From the NCBI GenBank assembly GCA_963724435.1, contig CAVRUN010000001.1, forward strand, positions 1,054,001 to 1,118,000: a stretch of DNA of 64,000 nt, written 5' to 3'. The notes under the pieces were generated by a model. That model was not told the DNA's origin. It saw nothing but the letters and a program-made list of their open reading frames with translations, and ran no database searches. A program made the position numbers and the translations under genes. This DNA is from AP-15 sp963724435 (GTDB lineage: Bacteria > Pseudomonadota > Alphaproteobacteria > ATCC43930 > CGMCC-115725). This document shows positions 43,217 to 51,997 of this stretch, in pieces. The number at the start of each line of letters is the position of its first letter. Position 1 is the stretch's first letter.

Positions 43217-44245
43217 GTGTTCCGCATCGACGCCCCGATCGACGAGGCTCGCAGCGAGCCTCTTTTGTTGCTGCGTCCGGGGGTGATGCCGCAGCCGCGG
43301 TTGTCGCTGGCGCCGCCAACCGGCTTCGACGCCGCCGATCCACCGGAGCCGGTCCGGTTGCGCCGACCGTTGCCCGGATCGGCCGATCTTCCCGATGGCG
43401 AGCAGCCGATCGCCTCGCAAGAGCGGCGATGGCGGTTTGGGCCGGTTGCGTCGCTCATTCTGCACCTTCTACCGCTGCTGCTATTGCTGAGTTGGCCGAT
43501 GCACCCGCCGGCCGAGATCGAGCCGATCCCGGTACAGCTGGTGTTTCAGCCGCCACCACCGCCTCCTCCCGCGCCAAAACCGATACCCAAACCGAAACCA
43601 AAGCCCGAAACACGCCCGCCGCCCGGGCGGATCGCTTCCGAAAATCTCGGCGACACAAAGGTAAAAGGGCAAGACCGGTCGAAGACGGACGAACCCACGC
43701 CGAACAAGCAGCCCGCCGCGACACTCGAATCGCCGCTCGAAATGCCGGACAAGACCGCGTTTCTGCCGCCCCCGCCGCCTCTGCCCGACCCCCCGAAGCT
43801 CGAATTGCCCAAGCCACCCGAGCCCCGGCCAATCGCCACACCAAAGCCGCCGCCGAAACCCTCGCTGGCCTCGCGTCAGCCGGTGCGGCCGCTGCCGCAA
43901 CGAGCCAATCTTTTGCCACGCTGGGCGAAATATCCCGGCCCGGCGGCAACGCGCGACGAATACCTGGCCTATCTCGCCTATCTGGCGCGCCAGCATATCG
44001 GGTTGCTGTCGCCTTCCTTGCTCGGGGGACGGCGCGGCGAGACAATCATCAATGTACTCGTGCTCGACGATGGTACGGTGGCGACGCTCAGCATCGGTCT
44101 GAGCTCGGGCTACCCTGAAATCGACCAGCGAGTTGAGCAGATGATCCGGGCTGTCGGCCGTTTTCCGCCGCTCCCACAATGGTACCAGGCGCCGAGTATG
44201 CGGCTCGAATTCCGGCTGCAGTTCCCAGAAGCGCTCGAAGATTGA
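43217..44245 (+). CDS. TonB-like energy transducer
   Basis: Bitopic inner-membrane protein, 342 residues. A short N-terminal part is followed by one membrane helix (residues about 76-94, VASLILHLLPLLLLLSW), a long proline/lysine-rich periplasmic spacer (PPPPPPPAPKPIPKPKPKPE and similar runs) and a C-terminal TonB-like domain (IINVLVLDDGTVATLSIGLSSGYPEIDQRVEQMIRAVG, FRLQFP). Such proteins couple the proton motive force to outer-membrane transporters. No ExbB/ExbD or receptor gene is adjacent. GTG 43217 lies 10 bp after ligA. The last codons overlap the next gene. Confidence 0.75.
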   Translation: MFRIDAPIDEARSEPLLLLRPGVMPQPRLSLAPPTGFDAADPPEPVRLRRPLPGSADLPDGEQPIASQERRWRFGPVASLILHLLPLLLLLSWPMHPPAEIEPIPVQLVFQPPPPPPPAPKPIPKPKPKPETRPPPGRIASENLGDTKVKGQDRSKTDEPTPNKQPAATLESPLEMPDKTAFLPPPPPLPDPPKLELPKPPEPRPIATPKPPPKPSLASRQPVRPLPQRANLLPRWAKYPGPAATRDEYLAYLAYLARQHIGLLSPSLLGGRRGETIINVLVLDDGTVATLSIGLSSGYPEIDQRVEQMIRAVGRFPPLPQWYQAPSMRLEFRLQFPEALED

Positions 44246-45591
44246 GCGCGACACCGCAGACCCCGCGCCGGCCGCGGCACCCGCATGTACGGCATCTGAC
44301 GCTTGCCGGACGGATCGCGCATCATTGGAAGCCGCGCCGGGCCCGGATGCGGGGACTGCTTGCGTTCCTCGGCCCAGGGCTGATCACCGGCGCCTCCGAC
44401 GATGATCCCAGCGGCATCGCCACCTATTCCCAGGTCGGCGCTCAGTTCGGTTATGCCATGTGCTGGGTCATGCTGTTCACTTGGCCGCTGATGGCCGCGA
44501 TCCAGGAAATCAGCGCGCGCATCGGCCGGGTCACCGGCGAAGGCATCGCCGGTAATATCCGCGAGCATTACCCGCGCCCATTACTGCTGATCATTGTCGC
44601 CCTGCTGCTCGCCGCCAACACCATCAACCTTGGCGCCGATCTCGGTGCGATGGGTGCAGCACTGCAGCTGTTGTTGCCCGGTCCGGCGCGTCTCTACGTC
44701 GTGGCGTTCGCCATTATCTGCGCAATGCTCGAGATTTTTTTACGCTACGAGAATTATGTCCGAATCCTGAAATGGACGGCAGTGTCGTTATTTTCCTATG
44801 TCGCGACAGCATTGGCAGTTAACGTTCCCTGGAGCCAGGTCGCCTATCATACTTTTGTGCCTGAGCTCGTCTGGAATAAGGATTATTTGGTCTCCATCGT
44901 TGCCGTTCTCGGTACGACGATCACGCCATACTGTTTCTTTTGGCAATCTTCGGAGGAGGCTGAGGAAGAGCAGATCGACCCTGCGGCACATCGGCTGATC
45001 GACGCTCCGGAAGAGGCGCCGGCGCAGATCGACCGGATCCGTGTCGACACCTATTTGGGCATGGGGTTTTCCAACCTGATTAGCTGGTTCATCATCGTCA
45101 CCACCGCCGCAACCCTGAACGCGCACGGCGTCACCGACATCCAGACTTCGTCGCAGGCCGCCGAGGCGTTGCGCCCGATCGCTGGCGAGTTCACCTTTGT
45201 CGTGTTTGCGTTCGGCATCATCGGGATCGGGTTGTTGGCGGTGCCGGTGTTGGCCGGGTCGGCCGCTTACGCCCTCGGCGAAGCGCTCGGCTGGCCAACC
45301 GGGCTGAGCCGCCGGCCGAAGGATGCGAGGGCGTTTTACGGCACGATCGCGGTCGCGACCTTGGTCGGCGTTTTTATCAATTTTGTCCACCTCGACCCGA
45401 TCAAGGCACTGTTCTGGTCGGCAGTCATCAACGGCGTTGTCGCCGTGCCATTGATGGTCGTGATCATGCTGATGGCGCGGCAGCCGCGGGTCATGGGCGG
45501 ATTGACAATTCCGCGGCCATTGGCAGCGGTCGGGTGGTTAACGACGGCGGTAATGGCCGTCGCTGTCGCCGCGATGTTCGCGACTTGGTGA
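44242..45591 (+). CDS. NRAMP-family metal-ion transporter, DPSG variant
   Basis: Eleven or so membrane helices and the NRAMP fold: LGPGLITGASDDDPSGIATYSQVGAQFGYAM, EISARIGRVTGEGIAGNIREHY and DLGAMGAALQLLL-type segments. Canonical Mn/Fe transporters have DPGN in helix 1; here it is DPSG, as in NRAMP-related proteins that lack the metal-selective methionine and can carry Mg or Al ions. A cytosolic loop carries EEAEEEQIDPAAHRLID. The start is uncertain: TTG 44242 overlaps the TonB-like stop, while ATG 44347 begins the conserved region directly (LLAFLGPGLI); the 35-residue R/H-rich leader may not be translated. Confidence 0.8.
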   Translation: MSATPQTPRRPRHPHVRHLTLAGRIAHHWKPRRARMRGLLAFLGPGLITGASDDDPSGIATYSQVGAQFGYAMCWVMLFTWPLMAAIQEISARIGRVTGEGIAGNIREHYPRPLLLIIVALLLAANTINLGADLGAMGAALQLLLPGPARLYVVAFAIICAMLEIFLRYENYVRILKWTAVSLFSYVATALAVNVPWSQVAYHTFVPELVWNKDYLVSIVAVLGTTITPYCFFWQSSEEAEEEQIDPAAHRLIDAPEEAPAQIDRIRVDTYLGMGFSNLISWFIIVTTAATLNAHGVTDIQTSSQAAEALRPIAGEFTFVVFAFGIIGIGLLAVPVLAGSAAYALGEALGWPTGLSRRPKDARAFYGTIAVATLVGVFINFVHLDPIKALFWSAVINGVVAVPLMVVIMLMARQPRVMGGLTIPRPLAAVGWLTTAVMAVAVAAMFATW

Positions 45592-45601
45592 GCATCCGCG
45601 C

Positions 45602-45766
45602 TCACGGGTTTTCAGGCGCCTCCGGCTCCTCGGTCGGGCCGTCTTCGGGATTAGTCCTGCGCAATGCCGCGCGTTCCTGCTGCTGCTTGATCTTTTCCTC
45701 TTTCTTCGCCTTTTTGGCGCGGTCGCGCTCGGCGCGTTCGATACGGTAGTTCGGTCTGTACGGCAT
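45602..45766 (-). CDS. Small charged protein (54 aa), conserved type
   Basis: An ORF shorter than 100 codons that codes for MPYRPNYRIERAERDRAKK, then KEEKIKQQQERAALRRT and an acidic tail. ATG 45766 has AGGAGTAAAAGC immediately upstream, an excellent ribosome-binding site. Proteins starting MPYRPNYxxxRAERDRAKxAKKEEK are familiar short, highly charged, probably helical proteins in alphaproteobacteria; function unknown. It lies between the NRAMP transporter (convergent) and the hydantoinase gene (divergent). Confidence 0.75.
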   Translation of the reverse strand: MPYRPNYRIERAERDRAKKAKKEEKIKQQQERAALRRTNPEDGPTEEPEAPENP

Positions 45767-45811
45767 CAGCTTTTACTCCTTTCGGCTCGCCGGCAGGGAT
45801 TAGGGACCGCG

Positions 45812-47545
45812 GTGACAAGCTTGAGAAATATCGTCGATCCAATCGTCGTTTCTGTAATCCGGCATCGCCTGTTGGCGATCGTCGAGGAGATGGGCGAAGC
45901 GATGCTGCGCACATCTTATTCGCAAATCCTCAATTCGAGCCGTGATTTCTCGACCGCGATCTGCGATCTCGACGGGCGGCTGATCGCCCAGGCGGAGCAC
46001 GTGCCGATCCATGTCGGCGCCCTACCCTACGCGGCACAGGCGGTGACCGAGTTCTTCGCCGGCGACATCCACCCAGGCGACGTTTTCCTGCTCAACGATC
46101 CCTATCACGGCGGCAATCATCTGCCCGATTTGACGGTGTTTGTGCCGGTGTTTGCCGGCGAGCAGCCGCGCTTCTGGTCGATCAATCGCGCGCATCAGAG
46201 CGACATCGGCGGGGCGACGCACGGCGCGTACAACGCTGCCGCAACCGACATCTGGCAGGAAGGGATCCGAATCACGCCGCTGCGGCTTTACGATCGCGGC
46301 GAGGTGCGGCGCGACCTCCTCGAGATGATCGCGACCAATGTCCGCCATCCGCGCGATTTTCGCGGCGATCTCGCGGCGATGATCGGCTCGGCGCATACCG
46401 GCGAGCGGCGGCTGCTGGCGTTGGCGGCGGAATTCGGCTGGCCGGTTGCCGACGCCGCGATCGAAGCCGTGCTCGACGGCGCCGAGCGCCAGACCCGGGC
46501 AGTCATCAGCGAGTGGCGGGACGGCGTCTATCACGGCGAGGCTATGCTCGACGATGACGGCCGCGGGCATGACGACATCCATATCCGCGCCACGGTCGAA
46601 AAGCGCGGCAGCAACCTCGTCATCGACCTCACGGATTCGCACGAGGAAGTCGCGAGTTTTATCAACTCCTCCTACCCGAACATGCGCTCCGCGGTGGTTG
46701 TCGCCCTCTCCTACCTGATCGATCCGGACACGCCCAAAAACGACGGCACCTTTCGCCCTATTACCGTCAAGGCCAAGCAGGGAACGGTGGTGTGGGCCAA
46801 TCCCGGCATGCCGGTGACCCTCGCCACCAATCATTGCGGCCAGGAGATCATGGAGGCGATCGTCAAGGCCTTGGCGCCGGCCTGCCCCGACCGCGCGATG
46901 GCGGGCTGGGGCCGCCGTTTCCGCATCGCGATCCAGGGCCGCGACCCGCGCGCCGGAGTTACCGCTAGATCAGCATCGGACCAAATCGAACCGTCATTCC
47001 CGCAAAAGCCCAGCAATAATTCTCCCGAGGGCAAGCCGTTCATCTGGCATTTCTTTCAGGCGCGGCCCGGAGGCGGTGCCTCACCCGCGGGCGACGGCTG
47101 GCCGGGTGCGGGCGAATGGCAAGCGGCGGGCGGTATCAAATTCGGCAGCCTCGAAGTGACCGAGGTCCGCTTTCCATTGTTCTTCCGCCGCCACGAATTC
47201 CGCCCGGATTCAGGCGGCATCGGCAAATATCGCGGCGGCCCCGGTGGAATCGTCGAGATGGTCGTCGAAACCGCCGAGCCCGCGATCGCCAACACCGCCG
47301 GCGACGGGGTGCGCCACGGCGCCTGCGGCATTCTTGGCGGCGAGGACGGGCTGCCGCACCGCTACACGCTCTACTCCGAAGGCCAGCCGCCGCGCCCGAT
47401 CAAGACCAAGGAAACCGGCATCACGATCCGCCCCGGCGACGTCTTGATCCTCGAATCCGGCGGAGGCGGCGGCTGGGGCAACCCCGCCGACCGCGACCCA
47501 GAGGCGATCGCAGCCGACCGCGACAATGGCTTCGTGACGAACTAA
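45812..47545 (+). CDS. hyuB: Hydantoinase B/oxoprolinase family protein with in-frame insert
   Basis: B subunit of ATP-dependent N-methylhydantoinase/5-oxoprolinase-type amidohydrolases. 577 residues; SVIRHRLLAIVEEMGEAMLRTSYSQIL, GRLIAQAEHVPIHVGALPYAAQAV, LNDPYHGGNHLPDLTVFVPVF, FWSINRAHQSDIGGATHGAYNAAATDIWQEG are all family features, and the C-terminal part has ADGVRHPPxG-like AGDGVRHGACGILGG. At residues about 381-407 a stretch reading TARSASDQIEPSFPQKPSNN interrupts the usual QGRDPR-GKPFIWH junction; its DNA (about 46954-47032) resembles a dispersed repeat. hyuA normally precedes hyuB but is absent. The gene ends at the start of the duplicated segment. Confidence 0.85.
   Translation: MTSLRNIVDPIVVSVIRHRLLAIVEEMGEAMLRTSYSQILNSSRDFSTAICDLDGRLIAQAEHVPIHVGALPYAAQAVTEFFAGDIHPGDVFLLNDPYHGGNHLPDLTVFVPVFAGEQPRFWSINRAHQSDIGGATHGAYNAAATDIWQEGIRITPLRLYDRGEVRRDLLEMIATNVRHPRDFRGDLAAMIGSAHTGERRLLALAAEFGWPVADAAIEAVLDGAERQTRAVISEWRDGVYHGEAMLDDDGRGHDDIHIRATVEKRGSNLVIDLTDSHEEVASFINSSYPNMRSAVVVALSYLIDPDTPKNDGTFRPITVKAKQGTVVWANPGMPVTLATNHCGQEIMEAIVKALAPACPDRAMAGWGRRFRIAIQGRDPRAGVTARSASDQIEPSFPQKPSNNSPEGKPFIWHFFQARPGGGASPAGDGWPGAGEWQAAGGIKFGSLEVTEVRFPLFFRRHEFRPDSGGIGKYRGGPGGIVEMVVETAEPAIANTAGDGVRHGACGILGGEDGLPHRYTLYSEGQPPRPIKTKETGITIRPGDVLILESGGGGGWGNPADRDPEAIAADRDNGFVTN
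46954..47032 (+). repeat. Repeat-like insertion inside hyuB
   Basis: The run includes ATCAGCATCG (46969-46978), also part of the repeats at 4798 and 6034, and CGTCATTCCCGCAAAAGC (46992-47009), the kind of string that recurs as dispersed palindromic elements in alphaproteobacteria. It keeps the frame and adds about 26 residues. Boundaries are estimated. Confidence 0.45.
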
Positions 47546-48033
47546 CACAACTCAGCAACAGGAGTGAGGCTGCAATTCGCGGTCACGAAAAGAAGCTTGC
47601 GCGTGTGCCGAATCACTCATAAGTGTGCCCATCGGCCCATTTGCGAGGCGTATTCCCTCGATGATTGAATTCGACGACGTCACTATTGAAAAAATGTTTG
47701 GTAAAGAAGCTGCAGAAGACGAGGCGCCAGAACGCTTAAAGCAATATTTCTTTCGGAATAAAGCGTATCAAAATGTAGTCCTTGACCTTCCCATCCGGAT
47801 TCTGGTGGGCCATAAGGGAATTGGGAAGAGCGCCCTCTTGAAGGTTTCCTACCTTGAAGACCAAGAAGCCGGTGTACCGGCTTTATGGCTTCGCCCTGGT
47901 GACGTTAAAAGTCTAGTCTCTCCGAATACTGATGTTCTTATTCGCCTTATAGAACATTGGAAATCGGGTTTATTCAGCCTGATTACCGCCGAAGCGCTCG
48001 AACTCCTGACAGGGCTCCCCACCCCACATCTAG
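47542..48033 (+). repeat. Direct duplication, left copy (492 bp)
   Basis: Nearly identical to 49631-50121. Differences seen: an extra A in ACACAACTC, G/A at GTGCCGAATC, T/C at GGAATTGGG and T/G at ACATTGG. Starts at CTAACACA, at the hyuB stop, and ends at CTAG adjoining the IS1380 left end. Confidence 0.92.
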
Positions 48034-48038
48034 CCTGA
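47661..48038 (+). pseudogene. P-loop ATPase, N-terminal duplicate truncated by IS
   Basis: ATG 47661 opens MIEFDDVTIEKMFGKEAAED; the frame has the Walker A GHKGIGKSALLK at residues 50-57, then runs LYLEDQE-like and ends PTPHL before stopping in the left end of the IS element (stop at 48038). It is a copy of the first 124 or so residues of the ATPase at 49749, with one codon difference (H for Q). It cannot be active: the Walker B strand is missing. The sequence shared with the right copy begins at the hyuB stop. Confidence 0.85.
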
Positions 48039-49630
48039 AAAATTCATTGGACTGGCCAGAAGGGATGGCGGGAGCGGCATAAACCATTGGTTTCGTGTAT
48101 GATTTGGTTGCAAGGCCGGATCAAACCGAAGCAACGGAGTTCGCCCCCGCCAATGGAAGAAGGTACGGGTATTTTGCCGGGGTTGCCAGCAGTTGCCGGC
48201 AAGCCGGTGCATATCGCTTTCGACGGCGGCCGGCTGACCTCGGACGCCGGCCTTCTGTTGCTGGCAGCCGTCGAGCAGCGGCTCAAAATCGCCGAGCGGC
48301 TGGCGGCCTGTCTCGAAGATCCGCGCGACCCGGACCGGGTGCGGCACGAACTGGCCGAGATGATCCGCTATCGTGCCTTGCTGATTGCGGCGGGCTATCC
48401 CGACGGCAACGACTGCGACGCGCTGAAAGCCGACCCCGCCTTCAAGATGGCCGTCGGACGATTGCCGGAAAGCGGTGAAGATCTGTGCTCGCAACCGACG
48501 ATCAGCCGGCTCGAGAACCTGCCGAGCGCGACCGCGCTCAAGCGCATGATGGCGGCGATGATCGAGTTGTTCTGCGACAGCTTCGAGCAGGTACCCCGGC
48601 GCATCCTGCTCGATATCGACGACACCGAGGACCGGGTTCACGGCGGCCAGCAGCTCGCGCTCTTCAATGCGCACTACGACAGCCGCTGCTTTCTGCCGAT
48701 CCACATTTACGAGGCGACGACCGGCAAGCCCGTCGCTGTCATCCTGCGCCCCGGCAAGACGCCTGACGGGACCGAGGTGGCGCTGGTGCTGCGCCATGTC
48801 ATTGGCCGCATCCGCGCCCGCTGGCCGGCGGTCGAGATCGTCGTGCGCGGCGACAGCCATTACGGCCGGCCCCAGGCCATGGCGTGGTGCGAGCGTCAGC
48901 AGGTCGGCTACATCTTCGGCCTCTCGGGTAACCCGGTGCTGCTGCGGCAGGTCAGCCCGCTCACCGAGGACGCCGCCTTGGGTCGTCTCGCAGACGAAGG
49001 GGAAAAGGTCCGCCGCTATGGCGATTTCCGCTATGCCGCCAAAAGCTGGACTGTCGAGCGCCGCGTCATCGCCCGCGTCGAGGCCGGTCCTCAAGGGGCC
49101 GACAGCCGCTTCATCGTCACCAACCTGCGGGGTCTGCCCAAGACGCTCTACGAGAAGGTCTATTGCGCGCGCGGGCAGGCCGAAAACCTGATCAAGGCGC
49201 ACAAACTGCATCTGGCTTCCGACCGTACCTCCTGCACCAAGGCGACCGCCAACCAGTTCCGGCTGCTGCTTCATACCGCCGCCTACTGGCTGATGCTGAG
49301 CCTGCGCGGTCTGGCTCCAAAGACCTCCTTCTGGCGCGATGCCCAATTCGATACGATCCGCCTCTGCCTGATCAAGGTCGCCGGGCGCGTCACCGAGATG
49401 GTCACCCGCATCAAGATCGCCTTGCCGAGCGCCTTTCCCTATCAGGCCGGCTTCGCCGATCTCACCGGCCGCATCGCCAAGCTGCCGCCGTGAGCGACGG
49501 GGCGGTTGCCCCAGTTCAAACCCTTTGGCCCAACCGCAAACCCCGACCAGCGCGCCCCCGACGCCACGAAAACCCGCGCCCGATCCCCGCCATCACTGTG
49601 GAGCCGCCAGCCCCTCATGAATGATCCGGG
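48034..49630 (+). mobile_element. IS1380-family insertion sequence
   Basis: About 1.6 kb. The left end CCTGAAAAATTCAT and the right end (reading inward on the other strand) CCCGGATCATTCAT agree at 10 of 14 positions, as imperfect terminal inverted repeats. CTAG flanks the left end (48030-48033) and CTAA the right (49631-49634), nearly a 4-bp target duplication. The single transposase gene inside is full length. Confidence 0.85.
48153..49493 (+). CDS. IS1380-family transposase
   Basis: DDE transposase of 446 residues in the IS1380 group: IAFDGGRLTSDAGLLLLAAVEQRL near the N-terminus, DPDRVRHELAEMIRYRALLIAAGYPDGNDCDAL, the first acidic region in RILLDIDDTEDRVHGGQQLALFNAHYDSRCFLPIHIY, VEIVVRGDSHYGRPQAMAWCE, and the C-terminal YCARGQAENLIKAHKLHLASDRTSC (Y-x2-R-x2-x-E segment of the family). 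ATG 48153 is preferred to upstream codons because the homologous reading begins there. No internal stop or frameshift, so it is potentially active. Confidence 0.92.
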   Translation: MEEGTGILPGLPAVAGKPVHIAFDGGRLTSDAGLLLLAAVEQRLKIAERLAACLEDPRDPDRVRHELAEMIRYRALLIAAGYPDGNDCDALKADPAFKMAVGRLPESGEDLCSQPTISRLENLPSATALKRMMAAMIELFCDSFEQVPRRILLDIDDTEDRVHGGQQLALFNAHYDSRCFLPIHIYEATTGKPVAVILRPGKTPDGTEVALVLRHVIGRIRARWPAVEIVVRGDSHYGRPQAMAWCERQQVGYIFGLSGNPVLLRQVSPLTEDAALGRLADEGEKVRRYGDFRYAAKSWTVERRVIARVEAGPQGADSRFIVTNLRGLPKTLYEKVYCARGQAENLIKAHKLHLASDRTSCTKATANQFRLLLHTAAYWLMLSLRGLAPKTSFWRDAQFDTIRLCLIKVAGRVTEMVTRIKIALPSAFPYQAGFADLTGRIAKLPP

Positions 49631-50121
49631 CTAACACACTCAGCAACAGGAGTGAGGCTGCAATTCGCGGTCACGAAAAGAAGCTTGCGCGTGTGCCAAA
49701 TCACTCATAAGTGTGCCCATCGGCCCATTTGCGAGGCGTATTCCCTCGATGATTGAATTCGACGACGTCACTATTGAAAAAATGTTTGGTAAAGAAGCTG
49801 CAGAAGACGAGGCGCCAGAACGCTTAAAGCAATATTTCTTTCGGAATAAAGCGTATCAAAATGTAGTCCTTGACCTTCCCATCCGGATTCTGGTGGGCCA
49901 TAAGGGAATCGGGAAGAGCGCCCTCTTGAAGGTTTCCTACCTTGAAGACCAAGAAGCCGGTGTACCGGCTTTATGGCTTCGCCCTGGTGACGTTAAAAGT
50001 CTAGTCTCTCCGAATACTGATGTTCTTATTCGCCTTATAGAACAGTGGAAATCGGGTTTATTCAGCCTGATTACCGCCGAAGCGCTCGAACTCCTGACAG
50101 GGCTCCCCACCCCACATCTAG
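49631..50121 (+). repeat. Direct duplication, right copy (491 bp)
   Basis: Second copy of the segment at 47542-48033, placed immediately after the IS right end and continuing straight into the rest of the ATPase gene. Confidence 0.92.
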
Positions 50122-51276
50122 ATGGGCCGCCTCCGCGCGGTCGAATCCTCGATGTCATAGTCAGGATGCTAGGATCAGCACCTGACCGTAGCGCCTTGGC
50201 TGCGAGGTTCGCTCGAGAGCGGCAGCTAAGGATATATCTAGATGACCTAGATCGGGGCTGGGAAGGACAGCTTCGTGATATCCGCGAAATTTCGGCGCTA
50301 CTTAATGCGCTTCGTGATCTGACAAACGATAACCCAGGTTTACAGTTTAGATTAGGACTTCGGTCGGATGTTTACTTCCTTGTCCGAACATCCGATGAAT
50401 CTACAGATAAAATCGAAGCATCTGTGATTTGGCTTTCATGGACTAACCACGAAATTCTCACTCTGATGGCTAAGAGGGTGGAGACGTACTTCGGCAATTC
50501 CATAGACGAAGAGAGTTCTTGTGGAAAAACGCCAGGATCTGATCGCAGTTCATTTACACAAAGTTATGACCGACACATTTAAGGGTCGCGGAAAGTGGGA
50601 ACGAGTTCCAATTCATCGCGTACTCCTCTCCCTCACCAGGCAGCGACCGCGCGATCTCGTAAAACTTTGTCACGGGGGCGCGAAGGCCGCTTTTCGGCGT
50701 CAGGGACACCTAATCGACTCGATTGATTTTCAGTCGATTCTCGAAGCTTACTCGCAGGAACGATTACAGGACATCGTGAATGAGTTTCGCACAGAACTTC
50801 CAAACATCGAAAATCTTCTGTTCGGAATGAAGCCATCAAGACAGGAGCGGACGACGGGGGAGTCCTACCAGTACACCAACGATCAGTTGATCGTAAAAAT
50901 TGGAAATATTTGTCAGAACGCCAAATTTGTTTTTGCCAACCGTAGCATTGGCACCCCTCGGGCGCTCGCGCAGTTTATGTACAAAATAGACTTCATTACT
51001 GCGCGAAAAAATCTGCCAGATGGGACAATTGACAGGAAATATTTTGATCAGAGCAGATACCTGCAAAATCAATTCACCGAATTTGGGTATGACTGGGAAA
51101 TTCATCCCGCATACAGGTGGGCGCTACAGCCGGGAAATCTCCAGGAGATTTTTGACAAACTTCAGCTGGATGCAGAAGGAAGCGGTGGCTGGGTCACGGA
51201 CACATACCTGACACCACGTAGTTCTGTGGAACTAACAAAACCGAGAACGCCGCGGGCGCTTGCGGCTAAAAGGTAG
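49749..51276 (+). pseudogene. P-loop ATPase of the Sll1717-like type, frameshifted
   Basis: The right-hand, longer copy. ATG 49749 codes for a 509-residue product if the two frames are joined. Frame one (to 50582) carries Walker A GHKGIGKS (residues 50-57) and Walker B LRIYLDDLDRGWEG (about 160-172), then LRLGLRSDVYFLVRT and SVIWLSWTNHEILTLMAKRVETYFG. Around 50512 the frame shifts by one base (an extra A in GAGAGTTCTT would explain it); homology then continues VEKRQDLIAVHLHKVMTDTFKGRGKWERVPIHR and LLSLTRQRPRDLVKLCHGG. The arrangement (Walker A, LYLDDLDxGW Walker B, RPRDLVKLC) is that of Sll1717/KAP-like P-loop ATPases common in defence contexts. AT-rich. Confidence 0.75.
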
Positions 51277-51853
51277 CTTCCAAAACACTCATTATTGAAG
51301 TCACGCTAGGATAGAACAGCAGCAAAAAACCGCATGAGAAGCACAGCAGTGCAGCCCAACGCGCAACGGGGAATCGGTGGCTTTGTGACCAATACCATTC
51401 CGTCAGCACTTGTATTTTGAGGGCTTCCAAAGCCTCGCCCTCACTTGTAGTCAGGAGATCACGGTAGTCGTCGAGGTCGTGATTGAGATAGGTAGGATTT
51501 CGGACTCGAGACAGATCCGTCACGAGTGAATAGAACTGAGGCACAGGGAGGAAATGCATTTCACGATTAGCTAACTCGACGGCGTCTGAATATTGCTTGA
51601 TCTTTGCCGGACAAAATATTATAAACAGAGCGGAACCCATGCCGGTAAAAAACAATCCAAAATATAGCAGTTTGAGTTTAGAAATCAAAAACTCGTTGGT
51701 AATGTTGGCAAATATAGAATTATCGAGATGCAGCGCGGTTACGACGTGTTGGTTGAACACTATCAGATAGCCAACAAGCGGCATAATTGTAGTGAGTTTG
51801 ATCAACTTTGAATTACCAATTATCCGTAACCTATCCCACGAGGGCGTAGGCAT
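51266..51853 (-). CDS. Three-helix membrane protein of unknown function
   Basis: A 195-residue protein with membrane segments at about residues 19-38 (KLTTIMPLVGYLIVFNQHVV), 61-81 (KLLYFGLFFTGMGSALFIIF) and 164-184 (ARWAALLCFSCGFLLLFYPSV). The 82-163 loop between helices 2 and 3 is cytosolic-looking and charged (DLDDYRDLLTTSEGEALEALK). ATG 51853 is chosen for its GGAGG 10 bases upstream; a longer frame to 51952 is possible. No family recognised. It is convergent with the ATPase, overlapping it by 11 bp, and shares its low GC, so the two were probably acquired together. Confidence 0.7.
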   Translation of the reverse strand: MPTPSWDRLRIIGNSKLIKLTTIMPLVGYLIVFNQHVVTALHLDNSIFANITNEFLISKLKLLYFGLFFTGMGSALFIIFCPAKIKQYSDAVELANREMHFLPVPQFYSLVTDLSRVRNPTYLNHDLDDYRDLLTTSEGEALEALKIQVLTEWYWSQSHRFPVARWAALLCFSCGFLLLFYPSVTSIMSVLEATF

Positions 51854-51997
51854 CTGAGGGCGTCCTCCAGCAGAGTACCCTGCGGTTGTCCTCATCAGAC
51901 GTCTATAGCTGAGCTTCACCGAGACGAGGACAAGCTCGGTTTGACCAAACAAATCGCAGATGATATCGACAACCCGTGTTTGCTAGAGAACACGGGG

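Noticed and set aside
43429..44118. 229-codon frame over the TonB-like gene
   Set aside because: An alternative frame of the proline-rich coding region with no family features.
47625..47660. Upstream GTG start for the ATPase fragment
   Set aside because: ATG 47661/49749 begins a more protein-like N-terminus; the upstream residues come from the spacer common to both copies.
51020..51211. Plus-strand ORF of 63 codons in the ATPase 3' part
   Set aside because: It is in another frame of a convincingly aligned gene; no ribosome-binding site.
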